The notes below the pieces were generated by a model, which did not search any database, had not been told where the DNA came from, and saw only the letters and a program-made list of their open reading frames with translations. This document shows, one piece after another, positions 18,480-39,576 of a DNA stretch of 64,000 nt (positions are counted from its first letter, which is position 1; each line of letters opens with the position of its first letter). The position numbers were made by a program, and so were the translations under genes. The DNA is from Latrodectus hesperus (taxonomy: Eukaryota > Arthropoda > Arachnida > Araneae > Theridiidae), in assembly GCA_037975125.1 (NCBI GenBank), contig JAJQOW010000014.1, positions 62,001 to 126,000 on the forward strand, written 5' to 3'.

Positions 18480-18625
18480 GTTAGTTAAATTGTCGTTCTA
18501 CTATCACTTTTTACACACAAAGACTAATTGAACTGGGATCTACAATTTAAAATGGAATCCAAAACATTATGGACACCTACACCCTTGGTGAGAATCGAAC
18601 TCACGAACTATTGAAACAATCGAAT
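18480..18625 (-). mobile_element. Fragment of a tRNA-derived SINE
   Basis: The minus strand shows a B-box-like GTGAGTTCGATTCTCACC (complement of about 18587-18604) followed by about 100 bp of non-AT body. The A-box half of the head is not visible, so the copy is 5'-truncated. The family is unassigned. Confidence 0.45.
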
Positions 18626-19489
18626 TTAATTTAAATTTTAATTATTCATTTCATCACAAAAATATGAAACAAGACTTTTCGATAAATCCTCAAATATTCA
18701 TAATACTAAACAAATAAAAATTGATTCTTAAAAGACATGCTTGTAATAAAGATTTTATTTCAAACGTTAATTATTTAACCAGTTTTTTAATTTTTTAATA
18801 TCATCGGAATATACTTTACGATCTTTATTGTAATTCAAAAATACTGATCAAATCTTATAATAAATATTATTATTGTTTACAAATACTATAATTAAATTTC
18901 TCATATTTTTCAAATTCCTTACTTCAACTTTAGTTTTGATTTTTACCGAGTTCAATATTAACCCTAATATGAATTTTTTATTTGGGTATTTTCATCTATT
19001 CAATAAAGTTGAGTTACTTTTATTTGTTTGTAGTCAATTTTATTAAATTATTTTTCCTATATAATAGTATTTTCAATGTAAATTAAGGCCAACGTTAAGT
19101 CAAAATAATATCTCTTCGTGGCAGTCCGAATATTCCTTCGTGAATTGTAAATAATTTCTTTAAAAAATTCGACGTCAATGTAGTTATTATGTTTTAACTT
19201 ATTTCTCTATGTTTAGTTCAGAAGATCAAATTCGATCAAATATATATCCATAATTTCCTAGATGGAAAGATAATTCTAGATAGAAATCTTTAAATTTCTA
19301 GATAGAAAGAAAATTATCAATTGGAAAGTTTCTTCATTTCCATGAAGAATAAAGACATCTACATAGGTTAATTCAAAGAATAATGCGATGAATTTCAAAG
19401 CATCATGAATTTTTACTGAATTGAATTATTTACATGAAATTTTTAATGTGATTTTCTTCAGCATAGTATATTTTACATAAATGGATCAT
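18626..19489. other. AT-rich intergenic DNA
   Basis: Only short local direct repeats such as TCTAGATAGAAA (19273-19310) are seen. Confidence 0.5.
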
Positions 19490-20110
19490 CAGAAAGAGCT
19501 TTTTCAACCAATTTTGGAGGTGTTTTTCCAACTTTTTCTTTGATTGCTTTTTGAAGCCCTTGAAGTGGTTTTACACGTCTATTTAATTTTTTTTTTAAGA
19601 ATCTCCATAAAAATTAATCACGTGGAGCACAGTCAATAGAGGATGGAAGTCATTTTTCAGAAGGAAAATATATGTTTTTATTTTTCAGCCATTTTTATCG
19701 TTGATTTTGCTGTATGACTTAGTGCTGAATCTTGAAAAAAAAATTAGAGTCATTGGAGGTAAAGACGTATATTTTCTTTGATCATGCGCTTCAAACCTTT
19801 ATTCTGAAAATATTTAGCATCGATTTAATTTTGGTTTCTACAAAAAATGGTCTTGTTATGCCTTAAAAAGACATTCCCTCTACATCAAAAGACCAGGTGA
19901 CCAACTAACTTTTTGCAAAACAGTTGCGTCTTTTCGACTCTTTTTCGCCTGAAATATATTGCATCTGTTTTGTCAGAAAGGATGACTGACAAAACAACGC
20001 TTTTTCTAAAGTTATCCATGCTTTGGATCTACAGTTGTGTAACGTTAAATAAAGCAAAGAAATTTTATTCGTTTTTCTATAGCTTTTCCAAATATTTAAT
20101 GACAGATTGG
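19490..20110 (-). pseudogene. Tc1/mariner-type transposase relic
   Basis: Translating the minus strand in pieces gives a recognisable transposase catalytic region in the usual order. A YFR-like block and VGHLVF.CRGNVF come first (about 19960-19860), then FFQDSALSHTAKSTIK (about 19735-19690), then CAP.D-like and FLKKKLN (about 19620-19580), and a C-terminal VGKTPPKLVEKALSDD (about 19535-19490). The DSA(P)SHTA motif is the second catalytic-Asp block of Tc1/mariner transposases. Several frameshifts and stops interrupt it. No terminal inverted repeats were identified, so the element limits are unknown. Confidence 0.75.
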
Positions 20111-22365
20111 TTCATTTACTTTTTTATAGCCAATTTTCTTTATCTGAAGACAAATTGTTGATTGCTATACTTATAGTTTCTTTGTTAAAGTTCTTAGACC
20201 AAGAGGATTTTCTAAAGATATAAATCTTTTAAAAATATTTTTTGATTAAATAAAAAAAATCAAAAATATTTTTTGTCAGATTGTCAATTAAATTTTATTT
20301 ATTTTCAAAGTTTAGTAATCCATCAGAAAAATGTCATTTTCTGATTTTTAAATGCTTTATTTATAACAGAATTTGAGCAACCATTCTTCAAAAGCCTTAA
20401 AATATCGTCGCAGGTTTGAGGATGTGCTTTTGAAGTTATAATTTACTCTCACTGATAAAAAATAGTTAGATTGTAGTTTAAACGTTTCTTTTTTAAATTA
20501 AAATTTACCGTAAATAGTTATTTCTTTTAAAATTGGACACAACCTGTAAAGTGAAATTTGGAAAATCTTTTAATATTCTATGAGTTGAGTTGAATTGCAT
20601 ATAACTCCCAGCTTGGAAAACATTTACAAATGAGTCTAACAATTAATTTTTATCAATATTTTCCTTTCAAAGTACGCATAAAAATTCTTAATGGAGATAA
20701 TACATTGAAGAAGCAAATATAATTTTATTCATTTTATTTTAAGTTTTAATACAAAATAAAATAACCATTCAAGTAATCAACAGACAATTTAAGCTAAAAT
20801 TATTTATCTAGGATTAGGATATCACGACAACCAAATTATTTCCAAATCACATCCTGATAAATAAAAATTTAATAATTAATGGCTATGGTCTTTCAAACTG
20901 ATCTTTTTCTTCTGTCAAATGACCAACACTTAAATTTTATGAAATGAAAAATTTTTTTATCTATATTATTTTTAACCTAAAATCTACTAAAATGTAAAGA
21001 ATTTTTATCCTTAATTGTTTTATAAACGGTAGGTTATCATGATGCTTCCTGCTGCCTTTTTCTGTAAAAAAAATTGCCTACAAAATTTTAAAATTAACAT
21101 CATTTACACAGCGGAAAAAGGCTTCGTTTCTTGGAAAATAGCGGATTCGATAGCCAATTTAACAAACGACGGCAAATAAAAATTATTTCTTCATAGTTCC
21201 AATGATGTTAAGTCTAGCACAAGTGTCTTAAATGTTCTTCAAATCATCACATTCTTCTGCAGACTTTACCGTTTTCAGAACTCCAAGTCAAAAGAATGTT
21301 TGTATTTGCGCTTGCATCGTATTAGAATAATTTACTATGTTAATACAATTGCAAATTAATTTGAAATTTAGAGTGAGATTATATATATACGATTAAAGTG
21401 TTAAAAGCCTGTAGCCAAAGAGTAGATCCTAAAAAGCACCCGAAAACAATGTTACGCAATTGAAAAACATGCTCAAGTATCGGAGACAATATATTGCTCC
21501 AATCATATCATCAAATTAACAAATGAAGGTTAAATCCTAAAAGTACTTAGAGTGCAGAGGTTTATTCATCATAATGGTTTTTGGTCTGACTTAATTACTG
21601 AACTATCTTCCTGTCAGAATCAAATTTTACGAGCGAAATCTTTGGGGTACAAAGTTTAAAATTAAATCTTATTCCTTATTGAATAATGAGAGATAGCTGT
21701 TGTACTTTTGCTTTACATCAGTCAAAGATTCATAAAATTTTCTAGGATTACTTCCCTCACTCTACAGATTTTTGCAGGTTACGTCCCTCATATACATAAA
21801 TACAGTCTATTAAAAGAATTCTTAATGACTGAATACGTTTAATACTATCTTGTACATTTTAATAATTGTTAAATCTAAATACCTCTCCCCCATGGTATAG
21901 TGTAAAGATTGAAGAGAATAATGTCTTGATAGAAAATGTCAATTGCAATAATTAACCATAAATTAAAAATTTTTGTGACGCAGTACCGGAATAATCTTGA
22001 GAGGTATTCCGGATCATTTTTTGTCAATTGAGATATTAATGAAACATTTTCATATACTAGAGTAATGTAAATAGGCAAGTATAAATATGTATTTAGTTAA
22101 ATTTTTAATCCTTGAGAGAAGCCTGAGGAAATTATGCTTATCCACCGAAAATTCACCGAAATAATTTTAATTTTAGGAAACTGCATAAGTTTTTATTCTA
22201 ATCAGTTGATTAATTTAAAGTAAACGATTAATAAACGTTTGCTTTTGTATTTTATAATTTTTACAATTAAATATGTGTATTTCTGTGAAATACTTATTTT
22301 AAATTCGTTCATCATTTGGCTTATTGTCTTTTTCTTTCTAGTTATGTGTGTCAAAAAGTACAAAC
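20111..22365. other. AT-rich DNA
   Basis: Possible further decay products of the mariner relic up to about 20.5 kb. A slightly GC-richer stretch at about 21.04-21.30 kb shows no recognisable product. Confidence 0.4.
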
Positions 22366-22615
22366 AACTTGTCTAGTGGTCAGCGTGCCTGACTGCGGAT
22401 AGGGAGGTCCTGGGTTCGAATTCCGGTTCGGGCATGGATGTAATTTCTCTACCTATCTATCCTGTCGTTGTCCTTTCCTTGTATGAATGGGTTGTAAATG
22501 GTTGCCTATGGCATGTGTGTACTGAGGATGTCGGACTCCAAACCTAAATATGGTTCAGTTGGAAAAGTGGAGCAGCACACCCCATAATGCCAGCCCAGCT
22601 GGCACACAGCAAACC
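22366..22615 (+). mobile_element. tRNA-derived SINE, family B, copy 2
   Basis: Head ACTTGTCTAGTGGTCAGCGT followed by B box CTGGGTTCGAATTCCGG. The body contains TCCTTGTATGAATGGGTTGT and ends in GCCAGCCCAGCTGGCACAC. It is nearly the same as the copy at 43823-44100. The body lacks a short duplicated segment (CCTACCCTGTAAACGGGTA) seen in that copy. Confidence 0.92.
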
Positions 22616-24771
22616 TATAATGTCTTTAATTTTTTTCATTCCGGGAAACATAAGACAAACGCGGTGAAACTTTTCCAAAAATATTTAATTAAAATGTAAC
22701 ATCAACAAAATTAGTTATAGTTTTGCTATATCATAAGCAGTTTTTCCTGTTTTTATTTTTTATGTTATATATGAATGTAATATAGTATTTTTTTATTTAA
22801 ATAATAGTGATAAAACTTTGAAATATTAAATATATCTGAAATAAATGCATTGATATATGTATATTGATTTCCCGTTTTTCTTAAGCATTTTCTTGGTGAA
22901 AATATTTTTATCTTCCATGCATACGAAATATTCCTAAATGTTACACACAGAAAATACATAATAATTTTAAATCAATTTTCAATTTAATTATTACTGTTAA
23001 TTCAACTGGTCCAGGTTCTATCACAGCCATTGGACACTTAGACCAAAATATACTACTTTATTCATATTCACCAAGCACTAAATTTTTTTAAAAAAATTTC
23101 TTTTAATGTTGATCTTTTTTCATGTGTGTGAGAAATTTTGTTGCAAGTGCCAACTCCCATCCAGAGTTTTAATCAGCTGCCCTAATTATCGTGAAGTGAA
23201 ACGTATTTCACTATAATTATAGTGCAAATGATAACAATAGATAAATATCATTATGTGAATTTTGAAATATTTAACAATGACTTGCAACAACTAACAATTT
23301 GACTCTGCTAATTTTAAGTACCTATAAATCTGAGAACTTAATGTACTTGTGAGTATCTAAGATTTTTTTTCAATTTATATTGAAACGCACAATAAATAAT
23401 GTATGACACATCTAAAAATAAATTAAAATTTAGAAATCTCTTTTAACAGAATTATTCAGATTCATAATTTGTTTAATGACGAAAATAAATTTGTTTGATG
23501 AAATAAGAAATACAAAAAATATGAATTTCTTGGAAGTTTTTGAACTAAAATGATTTTGCATCTACTAATGTATTTGTTTTATATAATTTCACATAAAAAT
23601 TACTTAAAACAGATACATTTATTAACCTTGGTTTGTTGAACCTGGATAATCCATCGTGTCATTTCGAATAAACCTTAATTTCCTATCACTCTCGTTTATT
23701 TTCCTAACCAGACAATGCAATTTCGATCTCAACAGTTATTCGGATTGAACACTGGAAAAACAAAAAATATAATGAATATAATGGATTGAGAAGTTGGTAG
23801 GCTGGCATTAATTAATATTTCCTAGAATTCCAGAATATGACATATGAAAGAATTCTAGTAAAAAATATGCTCATAGAACATCGAATTTCAAAATGAAAAA
23901 TTGAGGTGAAATATCAGTATAAAATAAAATCATATAAATATGTATAATGACAATAAAATGCTTGGAACTTAAGGAATATTCAAATAAAAATTTGAGCTGT
24001 TATGCTTTCAAAATTTTAGATATGATTTACATATTATGATCAAGTTTTAATTATTAATTTAATATTTGTTTCAAAGCAAAACGTGATTATTTTAATCAAT
24101 GAAATATCATTCTAGAAATTTGGAAAATATTTCACATTTGTTTTCTGACATCAAAATATAGTTTTCAAATGAATTATTTTGAATTTACAAAAATATGTAA
24201 TTATAAGTTAAAAAATTTTGAAACTAATTTTGTTACATAGAAGATTTTCTTATTTTATATACCTTAAACCATTCTTTCAGTGATGAACAAAGATTCATAA
24301 ATGAAATTGCTTTTATTTTATTCTCATTTCATTATAATTTTAATCGAACATCTATATGGTTAAAATATATACATGAAATAATCATATTTGAAATTTATAT
24401 AAGACAGTGACATTCATTTCCCACTTACAAACATCTTATAAAAATTATAAATAATATTTTTATTTAAAAACTATTCAAAATTGTGATTAAAATATTAGAA
24501 AGAAATAGACTCGTTATTTTATATTATAGGATTATAAAGTAATTCTAACTTCTAGAAATACTAAAATTTGATGTAATTGTTCTTAAAATATTCGCTTGAA
24601 AAAATCATTCAAAATTCAAAAATAATTTGAATTCAGTAAAGTGATTTATTCCGTGGTTTTCAAGAAAATTTTTTAATTGAATAACTATTATTTTTACAGT
24701 AATAAATCACATGATTGTTTTTCACAATCATTTAAATAATATTAATCTCCGATTTCCACTCATCCATCACA
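22616..24771. other. AT-rich intergenic DNA upstream of the main gene
   Basis: No coding exon or repeat recognised. Composition becomes less AT-biased from about 24.75 kb toward the promoter. Confidence 0.55.
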
Positions 24772-24779
24772 TGACGTCA
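24772..24779. promoter_or_regulatory. Candidate CRE (CREB/ATF) site
   Basis: The full palindromic octamer TGACGTCA, about 420 bp upstream of the predicted start of transcription of the secreted-protein gene. One match of this length can occur by chance, so function is inference. Confidence 0.35.
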
Positions 24780-25165
24780 AACAATATATTTCTTATTTCG
24801 ACCAACCATTGATAAGAGGGTTTTTCTCTCACTAGACACACGTCCAATGAGAATTTCTCGTATCAGTTTGGCGGCATGATCAAAGAAATGAAATCCAGTA
24901 GCAAAGTGATCACAAAATAAATAAAGGGGAAGGAGGGTCCGAAATTTAGCCCCATACCTGAATCGTTTATACCTCCGAAAGTTCCAGCTGTCTCTCTCTT
25001 CCCCTCTCATTTACCCCGAAGCACTACCTATCGGCAAGTGTTCTTGCTTTACCCCAGGCCTCTTTCGGCTTCTTTTGATGTCTTTAGCGCAAGCCTGCCT
25101 TTGAAGAGTTGCTCTTGTTTACTTAAGTTAAAAGGAAATAAAAGAATATTATAGCTCACTGTTGC
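24780..25165 (+). promoter_or_regulatory. Promoter-proximal region of the secreted-protein gene
   Basis: GC-richer than the surrounding DNA, with pyrimidine tracts (TGTCTCTCTCTTCCCCTCTC near 24990) and GATA-type sites such as TTGATAAGAG near 24808. It precedes a TATA box. Exact control elements are not resolved. Confidence 0.4.
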
Positions 25166-25173
25166 TATAAAAA
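25166..25173 (+). promoter_or_regulatory. TATA box
   Basis: TATAAAAA, 32 bp before the A of an arthropod-like initiator at 25196-25201 (TCAGAT). That is the expected TATA-to-start spacing. It lies about 350 bp before the start codon, with no ATG in between except one short upstream frame. Confidence 0.75.
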
Positions 25174-25195
25174 CCCCCGAACTTGAGTTGGAACA

Positions 25196-25201
25196 TCAGA
25201 T
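25196..25201 (+). promoter_or_regulatory. Initiator and predicted transcription start
   Basis: TCAGAT resembles the arthropod initiator TCAGTY, putting +1 at about 25198. A second TCAGT at 25214-25218 is poorly spaced from the TATA box. Confidence 0.55.
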
Positions 25202-25389
25202 CTGCTCTGGAACTCAGTAACCTCGTGTCTTCCTTCCTTCGCTCTCCCTTCGAATTTCTGAAGACTTCTCCGTGCATTCAAGTAGTACTTACTTTCAACA
25301 TATCGTTTTCATTTTTTGAATCCTTACTCAAAATCATTTTCTAGGCTGATAGTATTTTTCTAAGCTACTCTTGTTTCTAAAACCTTTTA

Positions 25390-25413
25390 ATGCGAAATTT
25401 GTTTTCTGCTTGA
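25390..25413 (+). other. Upstream ORF in the 5' leader
   Basis: The only ATG between the predicted start site and the main start codon opens a frame of seven codons plus TGA. It could lower translation of the main frame. Its effect is inferred. Confidence 0.5.
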
Positions 25414-25518
25414 AGAATATTGAAACGCAGACGATATTTTAATATATTCAATATTTCCTGCCGTACGACAGCAGAAACAGAAGTTGTTTCCAAATCGGAA
25501 TTTTTTCTTGATTTAATC

Positions 25519-33237
<7,719 letters not shown>

Positions 33238-33546
33238 CTGAAAGCGATAAAAATGTGAATAATAATAGACTTCATAAGAGTCGTGACTTCATTAGAGTTG
33301 ATAAGTCATGACTTAACGTTTTATTCTCACCTATTTCTGATTCCTCTATATCATGGTATACTAAGTATTAATCAGTACATATTAATTTTCTAATTAATAA
33401 GATTAAAAGGAATCGGACATATTAACTTTCTATTTTGTGTTTCATTTGTTTTATAAATTACAGAAAAGCTGAAATAATTAAGATTACAATATTCATGATA
33501 AAAAAAAAATTCAACAAGATAAAAGAAAAAAATGAAGGAAGGATTC

Positions 33547-33552
33547 AATAAA
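33547..33552 (+). promoter_or_regulatory. Candidate proximal polyadenylation signal
   Basis: AATAAA about 310 bp after the stop codon of the secreted-protein gene. A clear downstream GU-rich element is not obvious. Confidence 0.35.
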
Positions 33553-34700
33553 CGATATCCAGAAATTCGCTTATGAATTAAAAATAACGTTCATCAAAAT
33601 AAATTGTTATTCGATTTTCTTTTCTCGAACGATGGCAACAGCTGTTTTTAACAGACGATTCATAAGAGCATTTTTTCTCTCTAGCGGTAAAGGAGATTAA
33701 ATTCAGTCTTTCTATTAGTGATTTCTTTCTTTCTAGAATGTAAATGCAAATGAAAAATTTTTCGCAAAAAGTTTTTTTATTAAAGAATAATATTTAATAT
33801 ACTTCCTCATAGATGATTTTAAAATGGAGTGATTAAAACCTTTTTGGTAAAAGATTTTTTAAAAAGGCGTATTAGATTTTTTCTTCATTATGAACGATTT
33901 AATAAATCATTTTATTATTATTCTAAATTATAAAAATTTTTTGTAGGTCATTTCAGCTTATAGTTCCTAAATATTTATGAATTAAAAGATAAAATAAGAT
34001 AAAATTCGACCAATCGAATTTACGCATTTATTGTAATATATCTTATTTTATTGTCATAGAGTTTATTTGAGTGTAATATAATCAATTATATTGTAAATAT
34101 CTTTGTTTGTGAAGATGCATGATTTTGTTGTAACATTAAAAATGTTATTTTTTGTGATTTGTGAGTGTGAGAAAAGGGTCAAAGTATATGGAAGTATACT
34201 TTGAAATAGTCTTAAAAATATTTATAAAATGAGTGAATATAGGGAAAATATATTCTAGAAAATAGTTTCAATAGAATATCACAGTTTCTTAAATTTGTAT
34301 TAGTATCTTTATATTTTAGTTTTAAACAATAGTTTCAGTATTAAAAATAGCATAAATTTTACAATTTTTTTCGACTCTGAGAAAAAATTTATTTCACAAC
34401 TATTTAAAATCATCTTATTCAAATTCAATAATTAATTGAACTATAAATTTTCAAATAACATATTAATAATTTGAATATCTTGTTTTTAAGTCTACATACT
34501 TTGTATATATATGTGTTAGTAAATTTAATGATTGTTGTTTATGCATATTGTGAAGAAAGTAAATCATTTAAGTACTGTAATTGAATGAGTTTTCCTACAG
34601 AAAAGGCATAAAATTATATCTTATAAATCCTTATCAAAATCCCAGCTTATGAACTAACTGTGATATAACTATTCATTTATGTTTTGTATACTATAGAATC

Positions 34701-34787
34701 AATAAAATGTACAGTATACTTCTGCATATGTTTGTACATACAAGCTCTTTGTGCCTTTTTTATGTACATGAAATTTTTGTAAATAAA
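34701..34787 (+). promoter_or_regulatory. Candidate distal polyadenylation signals
   Basis: AATAAA at 34701-34706 and at 34782-34787. The second is followed by TGTGATAACAATG and a T/G-rich stretch (TTTTGTGTTAG), a good cleavage context. It would give a 3' UTR of about 1.55 kb. Confidence 0.4.
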
Positions 34788-34799
34788 TGTGATAACAAT

Positions 34800-36148
34800 G
34801 TAAATTTTGTGTTAGTATTCATTATTTAGTTTTAATTAAGAAATCAATGAAAATAATAGAGATCAATGAATAAAAATTATCCTTTATTATTACTATATTC
34901 AGTTAAAAAATTTTAAAAGTTTTCTCTCTCATCTGTATTTAACTTTAAAGTTTTATTTCTCGTTATTTCGACAAATACAATGTCTTTATTAAAATATTCC
35001 TAAATACTTTATTCTGTAATTTCATAGCATTAATTTCAATGTCAATTTCGCTTTATACAGTAACTAATTTACCAAATTAAATGTAATGAAGAATAAAGTT
35101 AGAGTATTAATTTTAAATACTTTCTGGTAATGCATAAAACAATTCATTTATTTCAATGATATGTAAAAATGGACTTATATTTATGTAATTAATAAATTAA
35201 GCATGCAGTTAATTTTAAAAATAGTTTCATTTTAACTTAAACAGAAAACAATATTATCGCTTACTTCAAAAAAAATTTTATGATTTGATTTTTTTGATTC
35301 ACAAAATGATTTTTTTTAAATGATATTTTATTTAAAAAAATCATTTTGTGTAGAAATTTGTAACTAATTATTTATAAGTTAATGCTTTACCCAGTAAAAC
35401 CTTGTGTTTTTACAATAGTTTAATTAATTTTTATTTAATAATAATATGATTTAAATAATATTATTAAATTTCTGTGATAAGGAAAGCAACGTAACATTTT
35501 TGCGGTCAAATAAAAAAATAATAAATGTATATAAAATTCAACAATAACAGCATTTGAACTTGAGATCTTATTTAAAGATTATTAATCCTCAATAAACCAA
35601 ATTTATCCCCACTTCCTAGGAATACCAAATTGATTCCTTTTATTTAAGAAGTTCTAAAATTTATTCAAAAAATTGCTTTGTATTTCATTGTTAATTGCTT
35701 AGTATAAAACATATCGCACCACCACTTAATGAAAAACACCTATAAACTACATTGATCTAAGAACTCTTGAGTTTGAGAAACTGACAAACAAGTATACTGC
35801 TCGTGACAAAAAGAAATCCATTGCTCTTATTCATGAAGTAATGGATCACGCAGTAAAAAAAAACTATTTAATTATACTGTTTTAAGAGAAAAAAGCATGG
35901 ATAAAGACCTTCTTTTAATTCTTACAAAAGAGAATTTATGGAAATCTTAGTTCAACGCCTCAATCAAATCAAGGTTTTTCAGCTAAATTTCCTGCAAATA
36001 TTCTTGCTGAAGACTTTTCAGTTAATATTCTTATGTGCAGTACTGATACAAACAAAAATATAAAACATCTTATTTATTCAATCCTGTTAAATTTATTGGC
36101 TCGAAGTGATTTCGGAATATTTGACATCTCGTTACATTATTAAAAGTA
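34800..36148. other. AT-rich DNA with a decayed coding-like stretch
   Basis: At about 35745-35870 the + strand reads through without stops as a charged peptide (LRTLEFEKLTNKYTARDKKK and on). Fragments of sense-looking frame continue to the mariner insertion and beyond it. No family is recognised. An old transposon or pseudogene is possible. Confidence 0.3.
35300..35350. repeat. Inverted repeat
   Basis: CACAAAATGATTTTTTTTAA on the left is mirrored by the complement ending ATCATTTTGTG at 35350. Arms are 21-22 bp with one single-base indel and an 8-base centre. Confidence 0.8.
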
Positions 36149-37072
<924 letters not shown>

Positions 37073-37074
37073 TA

Positions 37075-38093
37075 CATTAATTCATTTCAACTATATTGGC
37101 GTGGATAGATTAATAACCGATATCTGTTAAAAGGATTTTTTAATACCCAAACAAGATGAAATACCTACTCAAAATATCTATGAAATGACCATTAAGAACA
37201 CTTCTTAGATAGTCAGCTTGAAAAACTGCAAAATTTATAATTCAAAGTTTTAACCCTTGAAGATGTGCAAGCTGTAAGCAAAAGAGCAGAACTCATAGTC
37301 TGTTTTTGAACATTATTTGGAATCGAACAAGAATATTTTAAAACTTAATGGTACGATAAAACTTTAGATTCTTGTATCTGATGATCCTCATGATTTATTT
37401 TTTATCCTAGCTTAATTTTTCAGCTTCTGTTCATGTAAAATTACAAATGAGTGTGACCACAGTAGCTCTCGGGTAAGGGGCAAGCGTTTTTCTCATGACA
37501 TGAAAGTAGCAGGTTGTATAACTGCCCTAGAGTTGAAGACCGTTGTATTGAGAAGATCTATAATAGCTAAAAGATATTTAGGATCTATTATTTCAGTATT
37601 AGTATGGCGTGGTAGGAGATCATGGGGTACACAAGTCATGTATAGATCCTTACAGTACAAAATTTTAATGAATCATAGAAAATTCAAAATAGATATAGTA
37701 CATTTTTAATTAATACATTGAAATAAAATGATGATTAAGTAATTTAACATATATAAGGATTTTATTTTTCCTTCTTCAAACTATACAGCTTTGAATCTTA
37801 AAAAAAAACCTACAATAACTTAATAAATTGAGAAACTATCTTTAATTTTAATTGAAGTGTAGCATTGATGTAGCTCATAACTATTTTAACTCAGAAAAAA
37901 ATAGCGAAGGATATTCGAAGTGAAGGGGAAAACTTGTAGTTGTAAAAGAAATTCGAATGACAAGGATTTCTATAATATTATGCCATATGAAGAATATTTG
38001 AGTTTACCTATTTTAACTCCTATTTTATTCCGATTCCGAGAGCTATTTTAACTCCGATGAGCTCACCACGAGCTAGAGTAGGATTTTATTCTT
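37075..38093. other. AT-rich DNA right of the mariner
   Basis: A weak tRNA-like stretch near 37450-37520 (AGTAGCTCTCGGGTAAG, then AGGTTGTATAACTGCC) could be a worn SINE head. Nothing else is recognised. Confidence 0.3.
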
Positions 38094-38400
38094 CATTCCT
38101 GATCGGGTAGCCAAGCAGTTAATGCTCTCGTTTGCTGTTCAGCAGTTCGTGGGTTCGAATCCCCACTTGGGCATGAATTTTCGTAGCGGTTCCAAATCCA
38201 TTTTAAACCGTAGTTACCAATCAATATAACCCTCATTTGTAAAAAGTGGCCGTTGAGCGACAAACAAATCACAAATATCTCGTTTATCGAAGTAAAAGAT
38301 TCGAATTGAAGCATGACATCATCAGAAAGACCCCATTTGACATCGTTTTGAGGATTACCAAACGAAATGTTATTCAACATTTTAAAGTCCACCACTAAAT
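38094..38400 (+). mobile_element. tRNA-derived SINE, family D
   Basis: Head GGGTAGCCAAGCAGTTAATG (A-box region) and B box GTGGGTTCGAATCCCCAC at about 38150-38167, followed by TTGGGCA and a body of about 220 bp. Only one copy is seen in this window. The 3' limit is uncertain, because GC-richer sequence continues to about 38.64 kb. Confidence 0.75.
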
Positions 38401-38830
38401 CGCCTTCTGGGAGGACTTTTCATAGATAGTGAAGCTTATACCTTGTCACAAGGGGCTCGGAAAACTTCCAAGCACCCACTTTGACAGATGTGCATACAGA
38501 AAGCAGAAACACAACTTCCATCTCTTGTTATTCGAAAAAGACTGGCATCGAAACCGAAACGTTTCGCTCGTAAGAACGGTGATTTGCCACTAGGCCTCAG
38601 AGAGCCCAGCGAAAGAGGACGTGGCACTTTTTTTGTTCTTCCTGTTTGTATATCATATCATTTGCATTTCTTCAAGTGGAACAAGTCAAAATGGAAGTGA
38701 ATTTCATGAAAATTCTTCTCAGAAAATGATTTATACAGTGGATATTAGGTGGATTATTAGTGGATTAAGTGTCTTTCAACAGACTTCAGTTGTTAAACTG
38801 TTCACCAAGGAATGACAAAAATTAATTATT
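38401..38830. other. GC-richer island of unknown origin
   Basis: Sequence of distinctly different composition, with overlapping 60-70 codon frames on both strands and no recognisable domain. It could be part of the adjacent retroposon or a separate repeat. Confidence 0.35.
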
Positions 38831-39540
38831 TTAAATTCAAAAGAAACTTAATAGCAAATTTACTCTTATTACTTATATTTCATTGACCTACTGAATAAGA
38901 TTTTATATATATTTTCATAGAAGCTCTGTGAGTTTGATGTAATATTTAAACGAACGTGTAATTATTCAACAGTATTGATAACACTTATAAATACGGAGAT
39001 AGCCGAATTTTCTTCTAGTTAAATCACTTTTGTGTCATGAATCCACGAGATTCAGATATTGACCTCCTCAGAGACTATTTATATACATTAAAACTTTCTT
39101 AAGGTCAAATGTCCATAATCTTCTCACCTCTCAAACTTTTATGGGGTCAAATATATCTCCACTAACACGATGGAAAATAATAAAGAACTGTATCAGTTTA
39201 TGTGTTGACCAATGATCAGAACTACCAGCCAATTGGTAGAGTCAAGGAGCTTCAACCGCCTGAAATTGTTAGCCAAAAACAAACGTTAAAAATTTTATGT
39301 AACGATATATTAATACATTTCAATATAAGCTGGCTTTCGAACTGCTAGAATAATGCAAAACTATTTAATATACAAGTTTTATTTGTATATTATTGATGAT
39401 AGAATTTATTTTAGGAAGCAAAATTGCATCAAGTAAATAAGGGACTGTACGGCAAGTATGGATGATAGCTATTATGAATATTTACACACTCTCTCACTCG
39501 AAAATTAAGACTGGTAATTTGGATAGAATGGTGTTATCGC
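38831..39540. other. AT-rich DNA
   Basis: Nothing recognisable. Confidence 0.5.
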
Positions 39541-39551
39541 AAATTAAACTT
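39541..39551. repeat. Retroposon target-site duplication, left
   Basis: AAATTAAACTT, identical to 40380-40390. Confidence 0.85.
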
Positions 39552-39576
39552 TCTTCTTCTTCTTCTTCTTCTTCTT
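39551..39576. repeat. (TTC)n tail of the retroposon
   Basis: Eight to nine TTC units. On the element's own (minus) strand this is a 3' (GAA)n tail. Confidence 0.9.

Noticed and set aside
22366..22440. Family B head as a functional tRNA gene
   Set aside because: The acceptor stem does not close, and the same head plus body occurs at three places, so it is a SINE.
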